In this document: piece after piece, positions 21,094 to 28,876 of the stretch
How the letters are laid out: each line of letters opens with the position of its first letter
Numbering within the stretch: the first letter of the stretch is position 1
NCBI GenBank assembly: GCA_963743575.1
Contig: CAVUQC010000006.1
Location: 11,351-75,350 of the forward strand
DNA length: 64,000 bases
From: DASUPK01 sp963743575
Lineage (GTDB): Bacteria; Actinomycetota; Thermoleophilia; Solirubrobacterales; 70-9
Reading direction: 5' to 3'
Position numbers and translations under genes: made by a program
The notes under the pieces: model-generated
Seen by the model: the letters and a program-made list of their open reading frames with translations, nothing else
The model's database searches: none
What the model was told of the DNA's origin: nothing

Positions 21094-21111
21094 CCGGGCA
21101 GCGCCGGTCGC

Positions 21112-22035
21112 CTACCAGTCCCAGGGGGTATCGGTGCCCACCAGCACCTCCTGCTCCAGGTAGCGGGCGAGCTCCTCCAGCTCCTCCTGCGGGATCGAGT
21201 AGGTGTGCTGCTCCTCGTTCGGGAAGGTCCCGGCGCGGACCTCCTCGGTGTAGGCACGCACGCCCTTCAGCGTTTCCCTGCGGACCTCTGCGAAGCGCTT
21301 CACGAACTTCGGCTGGTGGCCGTCGTAGACGCCAAGCAGGTCGTGCAGGACCAGGACCTGGCCGTCGGTGGATGGTCCGGCGCCGATGCCGATCACAGGG
21401 ATCTCCAGTTTCGGCATCAGCGCCTCGGTGACCGCCGAGGGAATTGCCTCGAAGACGATCGCGAAGCAGCCGACTGACTGCAGTGCGAGAGCCTCCTCGA
21501 ACAGCTTTGCCGCTGCGTCCGCCGTCCGGCCCTGTGCCTTGAAGCCTCCGAGCGCGGTCGCGGTCTGCGGCGTGAGCCCGACGTGCCCCATCACGGGAAT
21601 GCCGGAGCGGACGATCGCCCGCGCGCGGTCCACGGAAGCGCCACCGCGCTCGAGCTTGATCGCGTCACAGCCAGCCTCCTTGACGAAACGCTGGGCGTTC
21701 TCGATCGCCTGCTCGTTGGAGCGCTCGTAGGACCCGAAGGGCATGTCGCCGATGAGCAGCGGGTGTTCGAGGCCACGGCGTACGGCGCTTGCCATCATCA
21801 GCATCTCGTCCATGCCGACCGGGGTGGTGGCGTCGTGCCCGAGCACGACCATCGCGGCCGTATCTCCGACCAGCACGATGTCGACGCCGGCCTCGTCCAC
21901 GATCTGCGCGGACGGATAGTCGTAGGTGGTGACCATCACGATCGGCTCGTGTGCCCGCTTCATCTCGGCGAGGCGCGGCAGGGTCATCTTGGGCCGGTCG
22001 GCCCCGGATGGCTTGCTGGGTGGTTGGGTGCTCAC
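21112..22035 (-). CDS. panB: 3-methyl-2-oxobutanoate hydroxymethyltransferase
   Basis: A 307-residue PanB, which transfers a hydroxymethyl group from methylene-THF to ketoisovalerate to make ketopantoate, the first step of pantothenate synthesis. Family motifs are VMVTTYDYPSAQIVDEAGVD near residue 33, VGDTAAMVVLGHDATTPV (Mg-binding Asp), GDMPFGSYE, KLERGG, VMGHVGLTPQ and IPVIGIGAGPSTDGQVLV. The C-terminal 30 residues are longer than in the E. coli enzyme. The GTG start overlaps the panD stop by four bases (GTGA), showing operon translation with panC and panD. Confidence 0.97.
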   Translation of the reverse strand: MSTQPPSKPSGADRPKMTLPRLAEMKRAHEPIVMVTTYDYPSAQIVDEAGVDIVLVGDTAAMVVLGHDATTPVGMDEMLMMASAVRRGLEHPLLIGDMPFGSYERSNEQAIENAQRFVKEAGCDAIKLERGGASVDRARAIVRSGIPVMGHVGLTPQTATALGGFKAQGRTADAAAKLFEEALALQSVGCFAIVFEAIPSAVTEALMPKLEIPVIGIGAGPSTDGQVLVLHDLLGVYDGHQPKFVKRFAEVRRETLKGVRAYTEEVRAGTFPNEEQHTYSIPQEELEELARYLEQEVLVGTDTPWDW

Positions 22036-22442
22036 AGCAGTGCTCCCTTCTTCGGATTGTCTTCGCCGAGCAGGACGGTGGGGTCGCTGTCGACGGCGAT
22101 CACGTCGTTCTTGTCGTTGACGTGGACGACCAGGGGCGAGTAATGCTGCAGGTCCCGCTCGTCGAAGGAGCCGAAGCTGGCGACGATCACCTTGTCCCCG
22201 TTCCTGACGAGCCGGGCGGCGGCACCGTTCACCTGCACGGTCCCCGAGCCGTCCTCGCCCTCGATGGCGTAGGTGACGAAGCGCGCCCCGTTGTCGATGT
22301 CCCAGACATGCACCTGCTCGTTGACCAGCAGATCCGCCTGCCGCATGAGCACCGGATCGAGGGTGATGCTGCCCACGTAGTCGACGTCACAGTCCGTGAT
22401 CGTCGCGCGATGGATCTTCGACTTCAGCATCTGACGCTGCAT
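22032..22442 (-). CDS. panD: Aspartate 1-decarboxylase proenzyme
   Basis: A 136-residue PanD, which makes beta-alanine from aspartate. It contains the self-cleavage site Gly-Ser in DVDYVGSITLDPVLM (about residues 24-25), which forms the pyruvoyl cofactor, plus the conserved LLVNEQVHVWDIDNGARFVTY segment and the NGAAARLVRNGDKVIVASF loop. ATG at 22442 overlaps the panC stop as TGATG; an internal ATG four codons later is an alternative start. The position between panC and panB is typical of actinobacterial pantothenate operons. Confidence 0.97.
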   Translation of the reverse strand: MQRQMLKSKIHRATITDCDVDYVGSITLDPVLMRQADLLVNEQVHVWDIDNGARFVTYAIEGEDGSGTVQVNGAAARLVRNGDKVIVASFGSFDERDLQHYSPLVVHVNDKNDVIAVDSDPTVLLGEDNPKKGALL

Positions 22443-23311
22443 CAGGCCTCCCTGTTCGGAGTGATCAAGACGTTGTCGATGAGGCGGGCCCTGCCCACCT
22501 GCGCCGCGACCGCCACCAGCACCGGTCGCCCGTTGAGCTCGGCGACGGGGGAGAGGTCGTCCGCGGCGCGTGCCTCCACATACTCCGGCTCGATGCCGGC
22601 ACTGCGAAGCTCGTTCCTCGCGACCTCGACCAGCGCCTCGGTCGAGCGCTCGCCCTCCTGGGCGGCCCGCTCGGCCGCTCGCAGGGCGCGGGAGATCGCG
22701 ACCGCCTGCTCGCGCTGCTCCGCCGTCAGGTAGGCGTTGCGGGAGCTCAGCGCCAGCCCGCCCTTCTCGCGGATGGTCGGCTGGACGGCGATCTCGACGG
22801 GGAAGTCCAGGTCTCGGGCCATCCGCTCGATCACGAGGGCCTGCTGCGCGTCCTTGCGGCCGAAATAGGCGATGTCGGGCTGTACCGAGTTGAACAGCTT
22901 GGCGACGACCGTGGTGACTCCGCGGAAGTGGGATGGGCCTCGCTGGCCGGGATCGGCCTCGAGCACCCCGGTGAGCTCGTTCCCGACCTCGACGGTGGTC
23001 GCGAACCCCTCCGGGTACATCTCGTCGGCGTCGGGCATCCAGAGCAGGTCGACGCCCTCCAGGGAAGCGAGCTCGGCATCGCGGTCCTCGTCGCGGGGAT
23101 ACGCCGCCAGGTCCTCACCGGGGCCGAATTGGGTCGGGTTGACGAACAGGCTGACGACGACCACGTCGCATTCCTCGCGGGCCCCCCGCATCAAGGAGAG
23201 ATGACCCTCGTGGAAGTAGCCCATGGTCGGGACGAGCCCGATCCGCTTGCCCTCTCGGCGAGGAGCGGCAAGGGCCTCTCGCAGCTCCGCCCGGGTGCGG
23301 ACGGTCTTCAT
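22442..23311 (-). CDS. panC: Pantoate--beta-alanine ligase
   Basis: A 289-residue pantothenate synthetase that joins pantoate and beta-alanine using ATP. The HIGH-like motif PTMGYFHEGHLSLM is near residue 30 and the KMSKS-like LSSRNAYL near residue 184; NPTQFGPGEDLAAYPRDEDRD binds pantoate. The second motif residue after PTMG is Tyr-Phe rather than the more usual Ala-Leu. The start at 23311 forms a four-base ATGA overlap with the DUF2520 gene, so the longer reading to 23335 is rejected. Confidence 0.96.
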   Translation of the reverse strand: MKTVRTRAELREALAAPRREGKRIGLVPTMGYFHEGHLSLMRGAREECDVVVVSLFVNPTQFGPGEDLAAYPRDEDRDAELASLEGVDLLWMPDADEMYPEGFATTVEVGNELTGVLEADPGQRGPSHFRGVTTVVAKLFNSVQPDIAYFGRKDAQQALVIERMARDLDFPVEIAVQPTIREKGGLALSSRNAYLTAEQREQAVAISRALRAAERAAQEGERSTEALVEVARNELRSAGIEPEYVEARAADDLSPVAELNGRPVLVAVAAQVGRARLIDNVLITPNREA

Positions 23312-24096
23312 GAGGACGCCCCTCGGGATTCCCATGCGATCGCCTCCGCGCGCATGGCAAGGGCGTCGTAGAGCCGGACGAGCTCCGGGGCGGTCTCGGC
23401 GAGCGCAACGCGGTGGCGCTGCACCGTGGCGCGGTCGCCGCGGGCGATGGGCCCGGTGAGGGCGGCTGGCCCTCTCTCGGCCCAGTTCCCCGCGGTGCGC
23501 AGTACGAGCGGTGCGAGCAGCTCCTGTGCCTCTTCCACGCCGATCCGCTCGAGCACCTCGGCGGCGGACTCCTCCAGCGCTACCAGGAGGTTCGAGGCCA
23601 TGGCGGCGGCCGCGTGGTAGGCGGCTCTGCTCTCCTCGGGCACCTCGAACGGGCGCATCCCGAGCGCCTCTGCGAGGGACCGGGCGAATTCGAGAGCCCT
23701 GTCATCGGAACCCGCGATCGCGGCCGGCGTGCCGGCGACCGCGGTCTCGCCGTCGGCGAAGGTCTGCAGCGGATGCAGGGAGAAGGTCGACGCGCCGCCC
23801 TCTCGCGCCGCGGCCAGGACGTCGAGGGTGCTGGCGCCGCTGACGTGGCCGACGAGCGACGGGCCTCGCTCGGCGACGCTGGCGCAGACCTCGACAATGG
23901 CGTCGTCCGGGACGCAGAGCAGGATCGCGCCGGCCGGGTCGATCGGCTCGTCCCGGCCGAGCAGGTCGACCTCGATCCCGGCGGCCCTGGCAGCACCGGC
24001 GAGCGAGGCGCCCACGCGGCCACGGCCTACGACGACCAGTTTGGTCGCGCTGGACTCATGCTTGGAGGGGAGATCATCCCGTTCCAGTTCCCGCAT
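23308..24096 (-). CDS. Rossmann-fold DUF2520 protein in pan operon
   Basis: A 262-residue protein with an N-terminal NAD(P)-binding fold (TKLVVVGRGRVGASLAGAAR, residues 18-38) and a helical C-terminal DUF2520 domain (from about residue 130, SLHPLQTFADGETAV and AAYHAAAAMASNLLVALE). It resembles ketopantoate/6-phosphogluconate-type reductases. It heads the pantothenate operon, overlapping panC by four bases. No canonical panE is in the window, so this may be the ketopantoate reductase or an accessory dehydrogenase; that role is inference from context. Confidence 0.82.
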   Translation of the reverse strand: MRELERDDLPSKHESSATKLVVVGRGRVGASLAGAARAAGIEVDLLGRDEPIDPAGAILLCVPDDAIVEVCASVAERGPSLVGHVSGASTLDVLAAAREGGASTFSLHPLQTFADGETAVAGTPAAIAGSDDRALEFARSLAEALGMRPFEVPEESRAAYHAAAAMASNLLVALEESAAEVLERIGVEEAQELLAPLVLRTAGNWAERGPAALTGPIARGDRATVQRHRVALAETAPELVRLYDALAMRAEAIAWESRGASS

Positions 24097-24222
24097 CGGA
24101 GATACCAGACGGCTTTCTTTGATGGACGAGGTGTCGGTGCGTGAGGTTCGATTGGGTCCGCGCTAGTTGAGTCACGGCCCGCGGCGAAGTATAGAGCGAG
24201 ATCCTGGCCAGCCAGCCAGTCG

Positions 24223-24247
24223 AAATTCCGCCGAATCGGCGGTATTT
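24223..24247. promoter_or_regulatory. 25-bp near-perfect palindrome between pan operon and UDG operon
   Basis: Half-sites AAAT-N-CCGCCGA and TCGGCGG-N-ATTT are exact reverse complements around one central base, with a single T/T mismatch on each side of the GC part. It lies in the 202-base divergent gap, about 126 bases from the DUF2520 start and 52 bases from the zinc-ribbon start, a suitable place for a dimeric repressor operator. Confidence 0.5.
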
Positions 24248-24298
24248 GCGGCCCCGGCAGCGACCCGGATGGTCGGGAACCCGAACTACCATCAACCG

Positions 24299-24586
24299 GT
24301 GCCGATCTACGAGTTCACCTGTCGATCCTGCGGTCATCGCTTCGAGGAGCTGGTCGGCTCGCAGGTGGGCCTCGACGCCGCCGACGTGAGCTGCCCCGAG
24401 TGTGGAGCGGCGGAGGTGGAGCGCCTGCTCTCCCCCTCTGCGCCGTTGCAGCGGCAGATGACCCCGAAGCAGCGCCACCGGCTGGAGGAGCGGCGGGGAA
24501 CGAATCGCGGTGGCGCGAAGGAGCGCTTCAAGCAACAGCGTGCCGCCGAGAAGCGGACGTCCGCCCGGCGAAAGGGTGGCTCGTGA
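24299..24586 (+). CDS. FmdB-type zinc-ribbon protein
   Basis: A 95-residue protein. The N-terminal half is a two-CxxC zinc ribbon of the FmdB/CxxC_CXXC_SSSS type (MPIYEFTCRSCGHRFEEL, then SCPECGAAEVERLLSPS). The rest is a basic, probably disordered tail (RRGTNRGGAKERFKQQRAAEK). It may bind nucleic acid or regulate, but function is unknown for most members. The GTG at 24299 is preceded by TACCAT with a six-base gap. Its stop overlaps the UDG start (GTGA). Confidence 0.85.
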   Translation: MPIYEFTCRSCGHRFEELVGSQVGLDAADVSCPECGAAEVERLLSPSAPLQRQMTPKQRHRLEERRGTNRGGAKERFKQQRAAEKRTSARRKGGS

Positions 24587-25233
24587 GCGACGCCGAGCCC
24601 CGCCGCCAGGCGCTCGTCGAGGTCTACAACGAGGCCTCGGTCTGCGAGCGCTGCCCGCTGTCCGAGACGCGCAACCGCGTCGTCTTCGGGGCCGGCAACG
24701 CCGACGCGGACCTGATGTTCGTCGGCGAGGCCCCAGGTGCCGAGGAGGATCGCCAGGGCCTGCCGTTCGTGGGCCGCGCCGGCGGCTTCCTCACCGACCT
24801 CCTCGAGGGGATCGGGTTGAAGCGGGATGACGCCTTCATCGCGAACGTCCTGAAATGCCGCCCGCCGGGCAACCGCGACCCGCAGCCGGAGGAGATCGAT
24901 ACGTGCCGCCCTTACCTCGAGAAGCAGGTCGAGCTGATTCAGCCGCGCGTGGTGTGCACGCTCGGGAACTTCGCCACCAAGCTGCTCACCGCCAACCCCA
25001 CCGGAATCACCAAGGTCCGGGGGACGCCGCAGGATCACATGATGGGCGGCCGTCACCTCTTCCTCCTGCCGCTCTTCCACCCGGCGGCCGGACTGCGGAC
25101 GCCGCGAGTCGCCGAGCAGCTGCGCGAGGACTTCAAGCAGATCCCCGACCTGCTGGCCCAGCCGCTACCCGAGCCCGAGCCGCTGGTCGTGCGCGAATCG
25201 GAGCCCGACCAGATGGGCCTGTTCGGCCGCTAG
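24583..25233 (+). CDS. Family 4 uracil-DNA glycosylase (Fe-S)
   Basis: A 216-residue uracil-DNA glycosylase of the thermostable family 4, which removes uracil from DNA. Motif 1 is GEAPGAEEDRQGLPFVGRAG (residues 46-65), motif 2 is FHPAAG near residue 165. Four cysteines fit the 4Fe-4S cluster: two in VCERCP, then KCRPPGNRDP and TCRPY. The GTG start overlaps the zinc-ribbon stop by four bases. A C-terminal tail QMGLFGR resembles a beta-clamp-binding peptide (QxxLF), which is often found in repair enzymes; that reading is inference. Confidence 0.93.
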   Translation: MSDAEPRRQALVEVYNEASVCERCPLSETRNRVVFGAGNADADLMFVGEAPGAEEDRQGLPFVGRAGGFLTDLLEGIGLKRDDAFIANVLKCRPPGNRDPQPEEIDTCRPYLEKQVELIQPRVVCTLGNFATKLLTANPTGITKVRGTPQDHMMGGRHLFLLPLFHPAAGLRTPRVAEQLREDFKQIPDLLAQPLPEPEPLVVRESEPDQMGLFGR

Positions 25234-25246
25234 GCCTGCCAGACCT

Positions 25247-25453
25247 TCAAAGTGCGCTCCCGCGGCTCTGTCTCGAGCGCAGATAGCGCGTGACCGCAAA
25301 TTGAAAGACGACGATCGAGATGGTGACGAGCAGTACGACGGTGCTGGAGATCGGTCCCCAGAAGTTCATTGAGAACACGATCCAGAAAACCACGAAGGAC
25401 ACGCGCAGAATCGTCTTCCAGGGATCGGGATAGCCGCCGAAGAGCCAGTTCAT
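25247..25453 (-). CDS. Small two-TM membrane protein
   Basis: A 68-residue protein with two predicted spans (TILRVSFVVFWIVFSMNFWG and STVVLLVTISIVVFQFAVTR) and a basic C-terminus (RYLRSRQSRG). The ATG at 25453 follows TAGGTT with an eight-base gap. It faces away from tsaE, sharing a 49-base divergent promoter region, and its 3' end converges on the UDG gene. No family is recognised. Confidence 0.6.
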   Translation of the reverse strand: MNWLFGGYPDPWKTILRVSFVVFWIVFSMNFWGPISSTVVLLVTISIVVFQFAVTRYLRSRQSRGSAL

Positions 25454-25502
25454 GGCACCACAACCTATGTCACGGTTCGCGCCCACGGGTAGCCTCGGCC
25501 GG

Positions 25503-25910
25503 GTGAGTGAGACAACGAGCAGCGCGGCCCAGACGGAGGCGGTTGGCGAGCGGCTCGCGGCCGACCTTGGGCCCGGCGACGTCGTTCTCGTCAGCGGAGA
25601 CCTGGGCGCCGGCAAGACGACCTTGATCAGGGGCGCGTGCCGGGCACTCGGAGTGAGTGAGCCGGTGACCTCGCCGACCTTCACGATCGGGCACACCTAT
25701 CGAGGCCGCATCCCCGTCTCGCATCTCGATCTCTACCGGCTTGCCGATCTGGGTCACGAGGACCCGGCGTTGCTCGACGACTACCTGACGCCAGAAGCTG
25801 TGGCGTTCATCGAGTGGCCGCGCGCAGCCGAGCCCTGGATCGAGACGGTGACCCGGCGCGTGGAGATCCGCCACGCCGGCGGGGATCGGCGGGAGATCGA
25901 CCTGACCTAG
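25503..25910 (+). CDS. tsaE: tRNA t6A biosynthesis ATPase TsaE
   Basis: A 135-residue P-loop protein required for threonylcarbamoyl-adenosine (t6A37) formation on tRNAs, where it binds the TsaB-TsaD complex. The Walker A is VSGDLGAGKTTLIRG near residue 32; the family segments SPTFTIGHTY, SHLDLYRL and FIEWP are all present. The GTG at 25503 is seven bases after TAGCCT, a leaderless arrangement. tsaB lies 577 bases downstream, separated by genes on the opposite strand. Confidence 0.94.
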   Translation: MSETTSSAAQTEAVGERLAADLGPGDVVLVSGDLGAGKTTLIRGACRALGVSEPVTSPTFTIGHTYRGRIPVSHLDLYRLADLGHEDPALLDDYLTPEAVAFIEWPRAAEPWIETVTRRVEIRHAGGDRREIDLT

Positions 25911-25923
25911 GGATCGACCGCCT

Positions 25924-26085
25924 CACGGACATCGCGCCCTGCGATTGAGGGTCCCCGAACGAGCCGATCAGCAGGAGCTCGCCCCGCTCTCGGAACGGGC
26001 GCCAATGCTCACGGTGAGCGGCGGCATGTGCGGGAGCTCTCTCCGAGACGGCGTCGGCCGAGTTGTAGAAGAGGACGTACTTCAA
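25924..26085 (-). pseudogene. Truncated YCII-domain gene
   Basis: Starting at a TTG at 26085, about 54 residues (MKYVLFYNSADAVSERAPAH, then HREHWRPFRERGELLLIG, FGDPQSQGAMSV) match the first half of a YCII-fold protein, a ferredoxin-like enzyme domain of about 95 residues. The expected second half (beta strand with REAAEEFV and GDPF-type motif) is missing; the frame instead runs antisense into the end of tsaE until 25807. The gene is therefore a 3'-truncated remnant lying 6 bases downstream of the lipoprotein gene. Confidence 0.6.
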
Positions 26086-26091
26086 CGCTGG

Positions 26092-26427
26092 CTAGTAGCC
26101 GTACTGGCCGCCGTTCTGATTCTGCTTCTGCTGGACCTGGTTCTGGACGCTCTGCACCTGGCTCTGGACGCTGTCGGCCTGCTGGTTGGCGCCCTGGACG
26201 GCCGTTGAGATCTGGCTCGAAACGCTGCTCGAAACACTGCTCGCCTGCGACTGGATGCTGCTCGCCTGCGACTGCACGCTGTCGATGACGCTGTTCACCT
26301 GGTTGCTGTTGCTGTCGCTGCCGCACCCCGCGACGGCCACTCCTGCGCCGACGCCGAAGACGGCGATGCCGAGCACCGCAGCGATTGCCGCCGGGTGTCG
26401 TGTGGACCTGCTGGACTGCTCAGCCAT
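26092..26427 (-). CDS. Small coiled-coil lipoprotein
   Basis: A 111-residue exported protein. A signal peptide (AAIAAVLGIAVFGVGAGVAV) ends in a lipobox-like AVAG|C, so it should be lipid-anchored at the outer face of the membrane. The mature part is an almost pure Ser/Gln/Val/Asn heptad sequence (VNSVIDSVQSQASSIQSQAS), a predicted coiled coil, ending in a NGGQYGY tail. The DNA carries a short direct repeat that encodes the QSQAS units. The shape recalls Lpp-like spacer lipoproteins, but there is no relationship by sequence that I can claim. Confidence 0.65.
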   Translation of the reverse strand: MAEQSSRSTRHPAAIAAVLGIAVFGVGAGVAVAGCGSDSNSNQVNSVIDSVQSQASSIQSQASSVSSSVSSQISTAVQGANQQADSVQSQVQSVQNQVQQKQNQNGGQYGY

Positions 26428-26487
26428 GACGGTGGTTCTCCTTCTCCCGAGTTCGATGGACGCCGAAGCTCCTGGGGCACTCTATTG

Positions 26488-27177
26488 ATGGTCGTGCTCG
26501 GTGTCGATACCGCCACGGCGGATGCGGTGGTGGGGGTGACCGCCGGCGGCGAGGTGGTGCGCGAGGCTCGGGTCGACCCGGGACCCGACGGCCGGCCGCG
26601 GCACTCCCAGGTGCTCCTCGGCGAGGTCGAGCGAAGCGTCGAGGAGGCGGGGGGCTGGGAGCGGATCGAGCGGATCGCGGTCGGAGTCGGCCCAGGCTCG
26701 TTCACGGGGCTGCGTATCGGCATCTCCACTGCCCGGGCGCTGGCCCAGGCGAGGCGGATCCCGATCGCGCCGGTCGGCTCGCTGGCGGCGTTGGCCCGTG
26801 GAATCTGGGAGACCGGCTCGGGGGTGCCCGCGCTCCCGGTGTTCGACGCCAGGCGAGGCGAGGCGTTCGCAGCGCTGTTCGGTGGTGATGACGCGGAGCT
26901 TTGGGCTCCCTTCGTCACCCCACCCGGCGAGCTGGCCGCACGGGTCGGGAGCCTCGAGGAAATCCCGCTGGCGGCCGGAGACGGGGCGCTACGATTCGCC
27001 GCAGAGCTGGAGGCCGCCGGTGCCACGGTTGCCCCGCCGGATTCCCCAATCCACCGAGTCGCCGCAAGGCACGTTTGCGCGGTGGGGGAGGCGGCGACCG
27101 AGGCGACGCCGGACCAGATCCAACCCCTGTATCTGAGACCGCCCGATGCGAAGAGATGGCTTGAGCGAGATCGCTGA
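26488..27177 (+). CDS. tsaB: tRNA t6A biosynthesis protein TsaB
   Basis: A 229-residue TsaB, the catalytically inactive partner of TsaD in tRNA t6A formation. It has the ASKHA-type opening VVLGVDTATADAVVGV and the family signature VGVGPGSFTGLRIGISTARA near residue 70; YGYD-like regulatory motifs follow (PVFDARRGEAFAAL). TCTATT ends one base before the ATG at 26488 and seven before an in-frame GTG at 26494, so the shorter start is also possible. It overlaps rimI by 32 bases. Confidence 0.93.
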   Translation: MVVLGVDTATADAVVGVTAGGEVVREARVDPGPDGRPRHSQVLLGEVERSVEEAGGWERIERIAVGVGPGSFTGLRIGISTARALAQARRIPIAPVGSLAALARGIWETGSGVPALPVFDARRGEAFAALFGGDDAELWAPFVTPPGELAARVGSLEEIPLAAGDGALRFAAELEAAGATVAPPDSPIHRVAARHVCAVGEAATEATPDQIQPLYLRPPDAKRWLERDR

Positions 27178-27652
27178 GTCCCCGGGGGAAGAGCGGGACG
27201 GCTTGAGGCTGCGCCGGCTGGGCTACGGCGACCTGCCTTCGGTCATCTCGATCGAGCGTCGCTCGTTCCCGACGCCCTGGTCGCTGGCCATGTTCGTCCT
27301 GGAGCTCTCGAAGCCGTCGGGCATCTGCCTCGCGGCCGAAGACTCCGAGGGGCTGGTCGGCTATCTGGTCTGCGCGCGGTACGACGATGTCTGGCACCTG
27401 ATGAACGTCGCGGTCCACCCGGAGCGCCGCCGGCGCGGCGTGGCCACGGAGCTGATCGAGCGACTCTTCGAGGAGGCAGGGGCAGGTTCCCGGTTCACGC
27501 TCGAGGTCCGTGTCTCGAACGCGCCGGCCATCGAGATGTATCGCCGCTTCGGCTTCCGCTCCGCCGGGCGCCGCCGCCGCTACTACCACGACAACGGAGA
27601 GGACGCACTGATCATGTGGCTCGAGGCGGCCGAAGGCGCCTCGGTCGCTTGA
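27146..27652 (+). CDS. rimI: Ribosomal-protein-S18-alanine N-acetyltransferase (GNAT)
   Basis: A 168-residue GNAT acetyltransferase placed between tsaB and tsaD, the usual position of rimI, which acetylates the N-terminus of ribosomal protein S18. The acetyl-CoA loop is MNVAVHPERRRRGVATELIE near residue 88, and the C-terminal NAPAIEMYRRFGFRSAGRR is typical. About 20 residues precede the GNAT fold; a later start is possible. Its stop interlocks with the tsaD TTG (TTGA). Confidence 0.9.
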   Translation: MRRDGLSEIAESPGEERDGLRLRRLGYGDLPSVISIERRSFPTPWSLAMFVLELSKPSGICLAAEDSEGLVGYLVCARYDDVWHLMNVAVHPERRRRGVATELIERLFEEAGAGSRFTLEVRVSNAPAIEMYRRFGFRSAGRRRRYYHDNGEDALIMWLEAAEGASVA

Positions 27653-28662
27653 GCCGGCTCCTTGCCCTGGAGACGTCCTGCGACGACACCTGTGCGGCCG
27701 TCGTCGATGGCTCGCGGATCCTCTCCAACATCGTCTCCTCGCAGGCGGAGTTCCACGAGCGCTTCGGAGGCGTGGTGCCTGAGGTCGCGTCGCGACATCA
27801 CCTCGAGCTCGTCAACGCCGTGGTCACAGCCGCGCTGGACGAGGCGGACACGACGCTGGCCGATGTGGATGCGATCGCCGTCACCCAGGGACCCGGACTG
27901 ATCGGAGCGCTGCTCGTCGGGCTGAGCTCCGCGAAGGCTCTGGCGGCCGCGCACCGGAAGCCGCTGATCCCCGTCGACCATCTGCACGGCCACGTTGCGG
28001 CCAACTTCCTGGAGCCGGACTCGCTCGAGCCGCCCTTCCTCTGCCTGATCGCGAGCGGTGGCCACACGCTGCTCGCCGGTGTGCGCGAGCACCGATCCTT
28101 CGAGGTCCTCGGCTCGACCGTCGACGATGCGGCCGGGGAGGCCTTCGACAAGGGAGCGCGGCTCCTCGGACTCGGCTATCCGGGCGGGCCGGCGATCCAG
28201 AGGGCGGCGGAGGACGGCGACCCGGAGGCATTCGACTTCCCCGTGGCGATGAGCGAGCGCGGGCTCGACTTCAGCTTCAGCGGGCTGAAGACCTCCCTGG
28301 TCTACCGCGTCCGCGACCTGGGGCCGGAGGAGACCGAGCGCCGCCGTTCCGATCTGGCCGCCTCCTTCCAGCGGGCGATCACCCACCAGCTGGTGACGAA
28401 GCTCCGACGGGCCGCCGGCTCGGGGGACTGGCCCGCGATCGCTCTTGGGGGCGGTGTCGCCGCCAACGCCGAGCTTCGCGATCGCACGCGGGAGCTCTGC
28501 GAGGAGCTCGGCCTTCACCTGAAGCTGGTCCCGATCTCTCTCTGCACCGACAATGCGGCGATGATCGGCTCCGCCGCCCGCTTCACGGATCCGATCTCCT
28601 ATCCCGACTACCTGGGCTTCGATGCCTTCGCCACCGACCGTAGTTCTGTACGGGCGGCCTGA
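27649..28662 (+). CDS. tsaD: tRNA N6-adenosine threonylcarbamoyltransferase TsaD
   Basis: A 337-residue TsaD, which transfers the threonylcarbamoyl group to A37 of ANN-decoding tRNAs. It has LALETSCDDTCAAVVDG at the start, VTQGPGLIGALLVGLSSAKA, the metal-binding HxxxH as VDHLHGHVAANF, FLCLIASGGHT, and the third metal ligand in LCTDNAAMIGSA. The TTG at 27649 forms a TTGA overlap with rimI; a GTG at 27616 would add 11 residues rich in Arg/Gly with no family support. Confidence 0.96.
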   Translation: MSRLLALETSCDDTCAAVVDGSRILSNIVSSQAEFHERFGGVVPEVASRHHLELVNAVVTAALDEADTTLADVDAIAVTQGPGLIGALLVGLSSAKALAAAHRKPLIPVDHLHGHVAANFLEPDSLEPPFLCLIASGGHTLLAGVREHRSFEVLGSTVDDAAGEAFDKGARLLGLGYPGGPAIQRAAEDGDPEAFDFPVAMSERGLDFSFSGLKTSLVYRVRDLGPEETERRRSDLAASFQRAITHQLVTKLRRAAGSGDWPAIALGGGVAANAELRDRTRELCEELGLHLKLVPISLCTDNAAMIGSAARFTDPISYPDYLGFDAFATDRSSVRAA

Positions 28663-28876
28663 CTGCCATCTCTGCGATGAGGCGCGCGAGGGGCTCGAGG
28701 AGCTTCGCGCGAGCCTCTCGTTCGAGCTGGTGGAGGTGGACATCGAGTCGGAGGAGAGACTGCTGCGCCGCTACCTCGAACGGATCCCCGTGATCGAGGT
28801 CGGCGGGGAGGTCGTGTCGGAGCTGTTCCTCGACGCAGACGGCGTCCGCGCGCGGCTCGGTACCTTGTCCGCATGA
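28622..28876 (+). CDS. Glutaredoxin-like (DUF836) thioredoxin-fold protein
   Basis: An 84-residue thioredoxin-fold protein. VVLYGRPDCHLCDEAREGL holds a CxxC redox pair (Cys-His-Leu-Cys) near residue 15, and the cis-Pro loop is ERIPVIEVGGEVV. It fits the DUF836 glutaredoxin-like family. It overlaps the tsaD end by 41 bases and the rex start by 4 (ATGA), so it is embedded in the tsaD-rex operon; a link to redox sensing by Rex is possible but unproven. Confidence 0.85.
   Translation: MPSPPTVVLYGRPDCHLCDEAREGLEELRASLSFELVEVDIESEERLLRRYLERIPVIEVGGEVVSELFLDADGVRARLGTLSA
28861..28866 (+). promoter_or_regulatory. -10 element directly upstream of rex
   Basis: TACCTT ends six bases before the rex ATG and lies inside the 3' end of the thioredoxin-like gene, so rex can be transcribed as a leaderless mRNA in addition to read-through. 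Confidence 0.5.

Noticed and set aside
26180..26300. CRISPR-like short repeats
   Set aside because: Repeats are in frame and encode the QSQAS heptads of the lipoprotein; no spacers.
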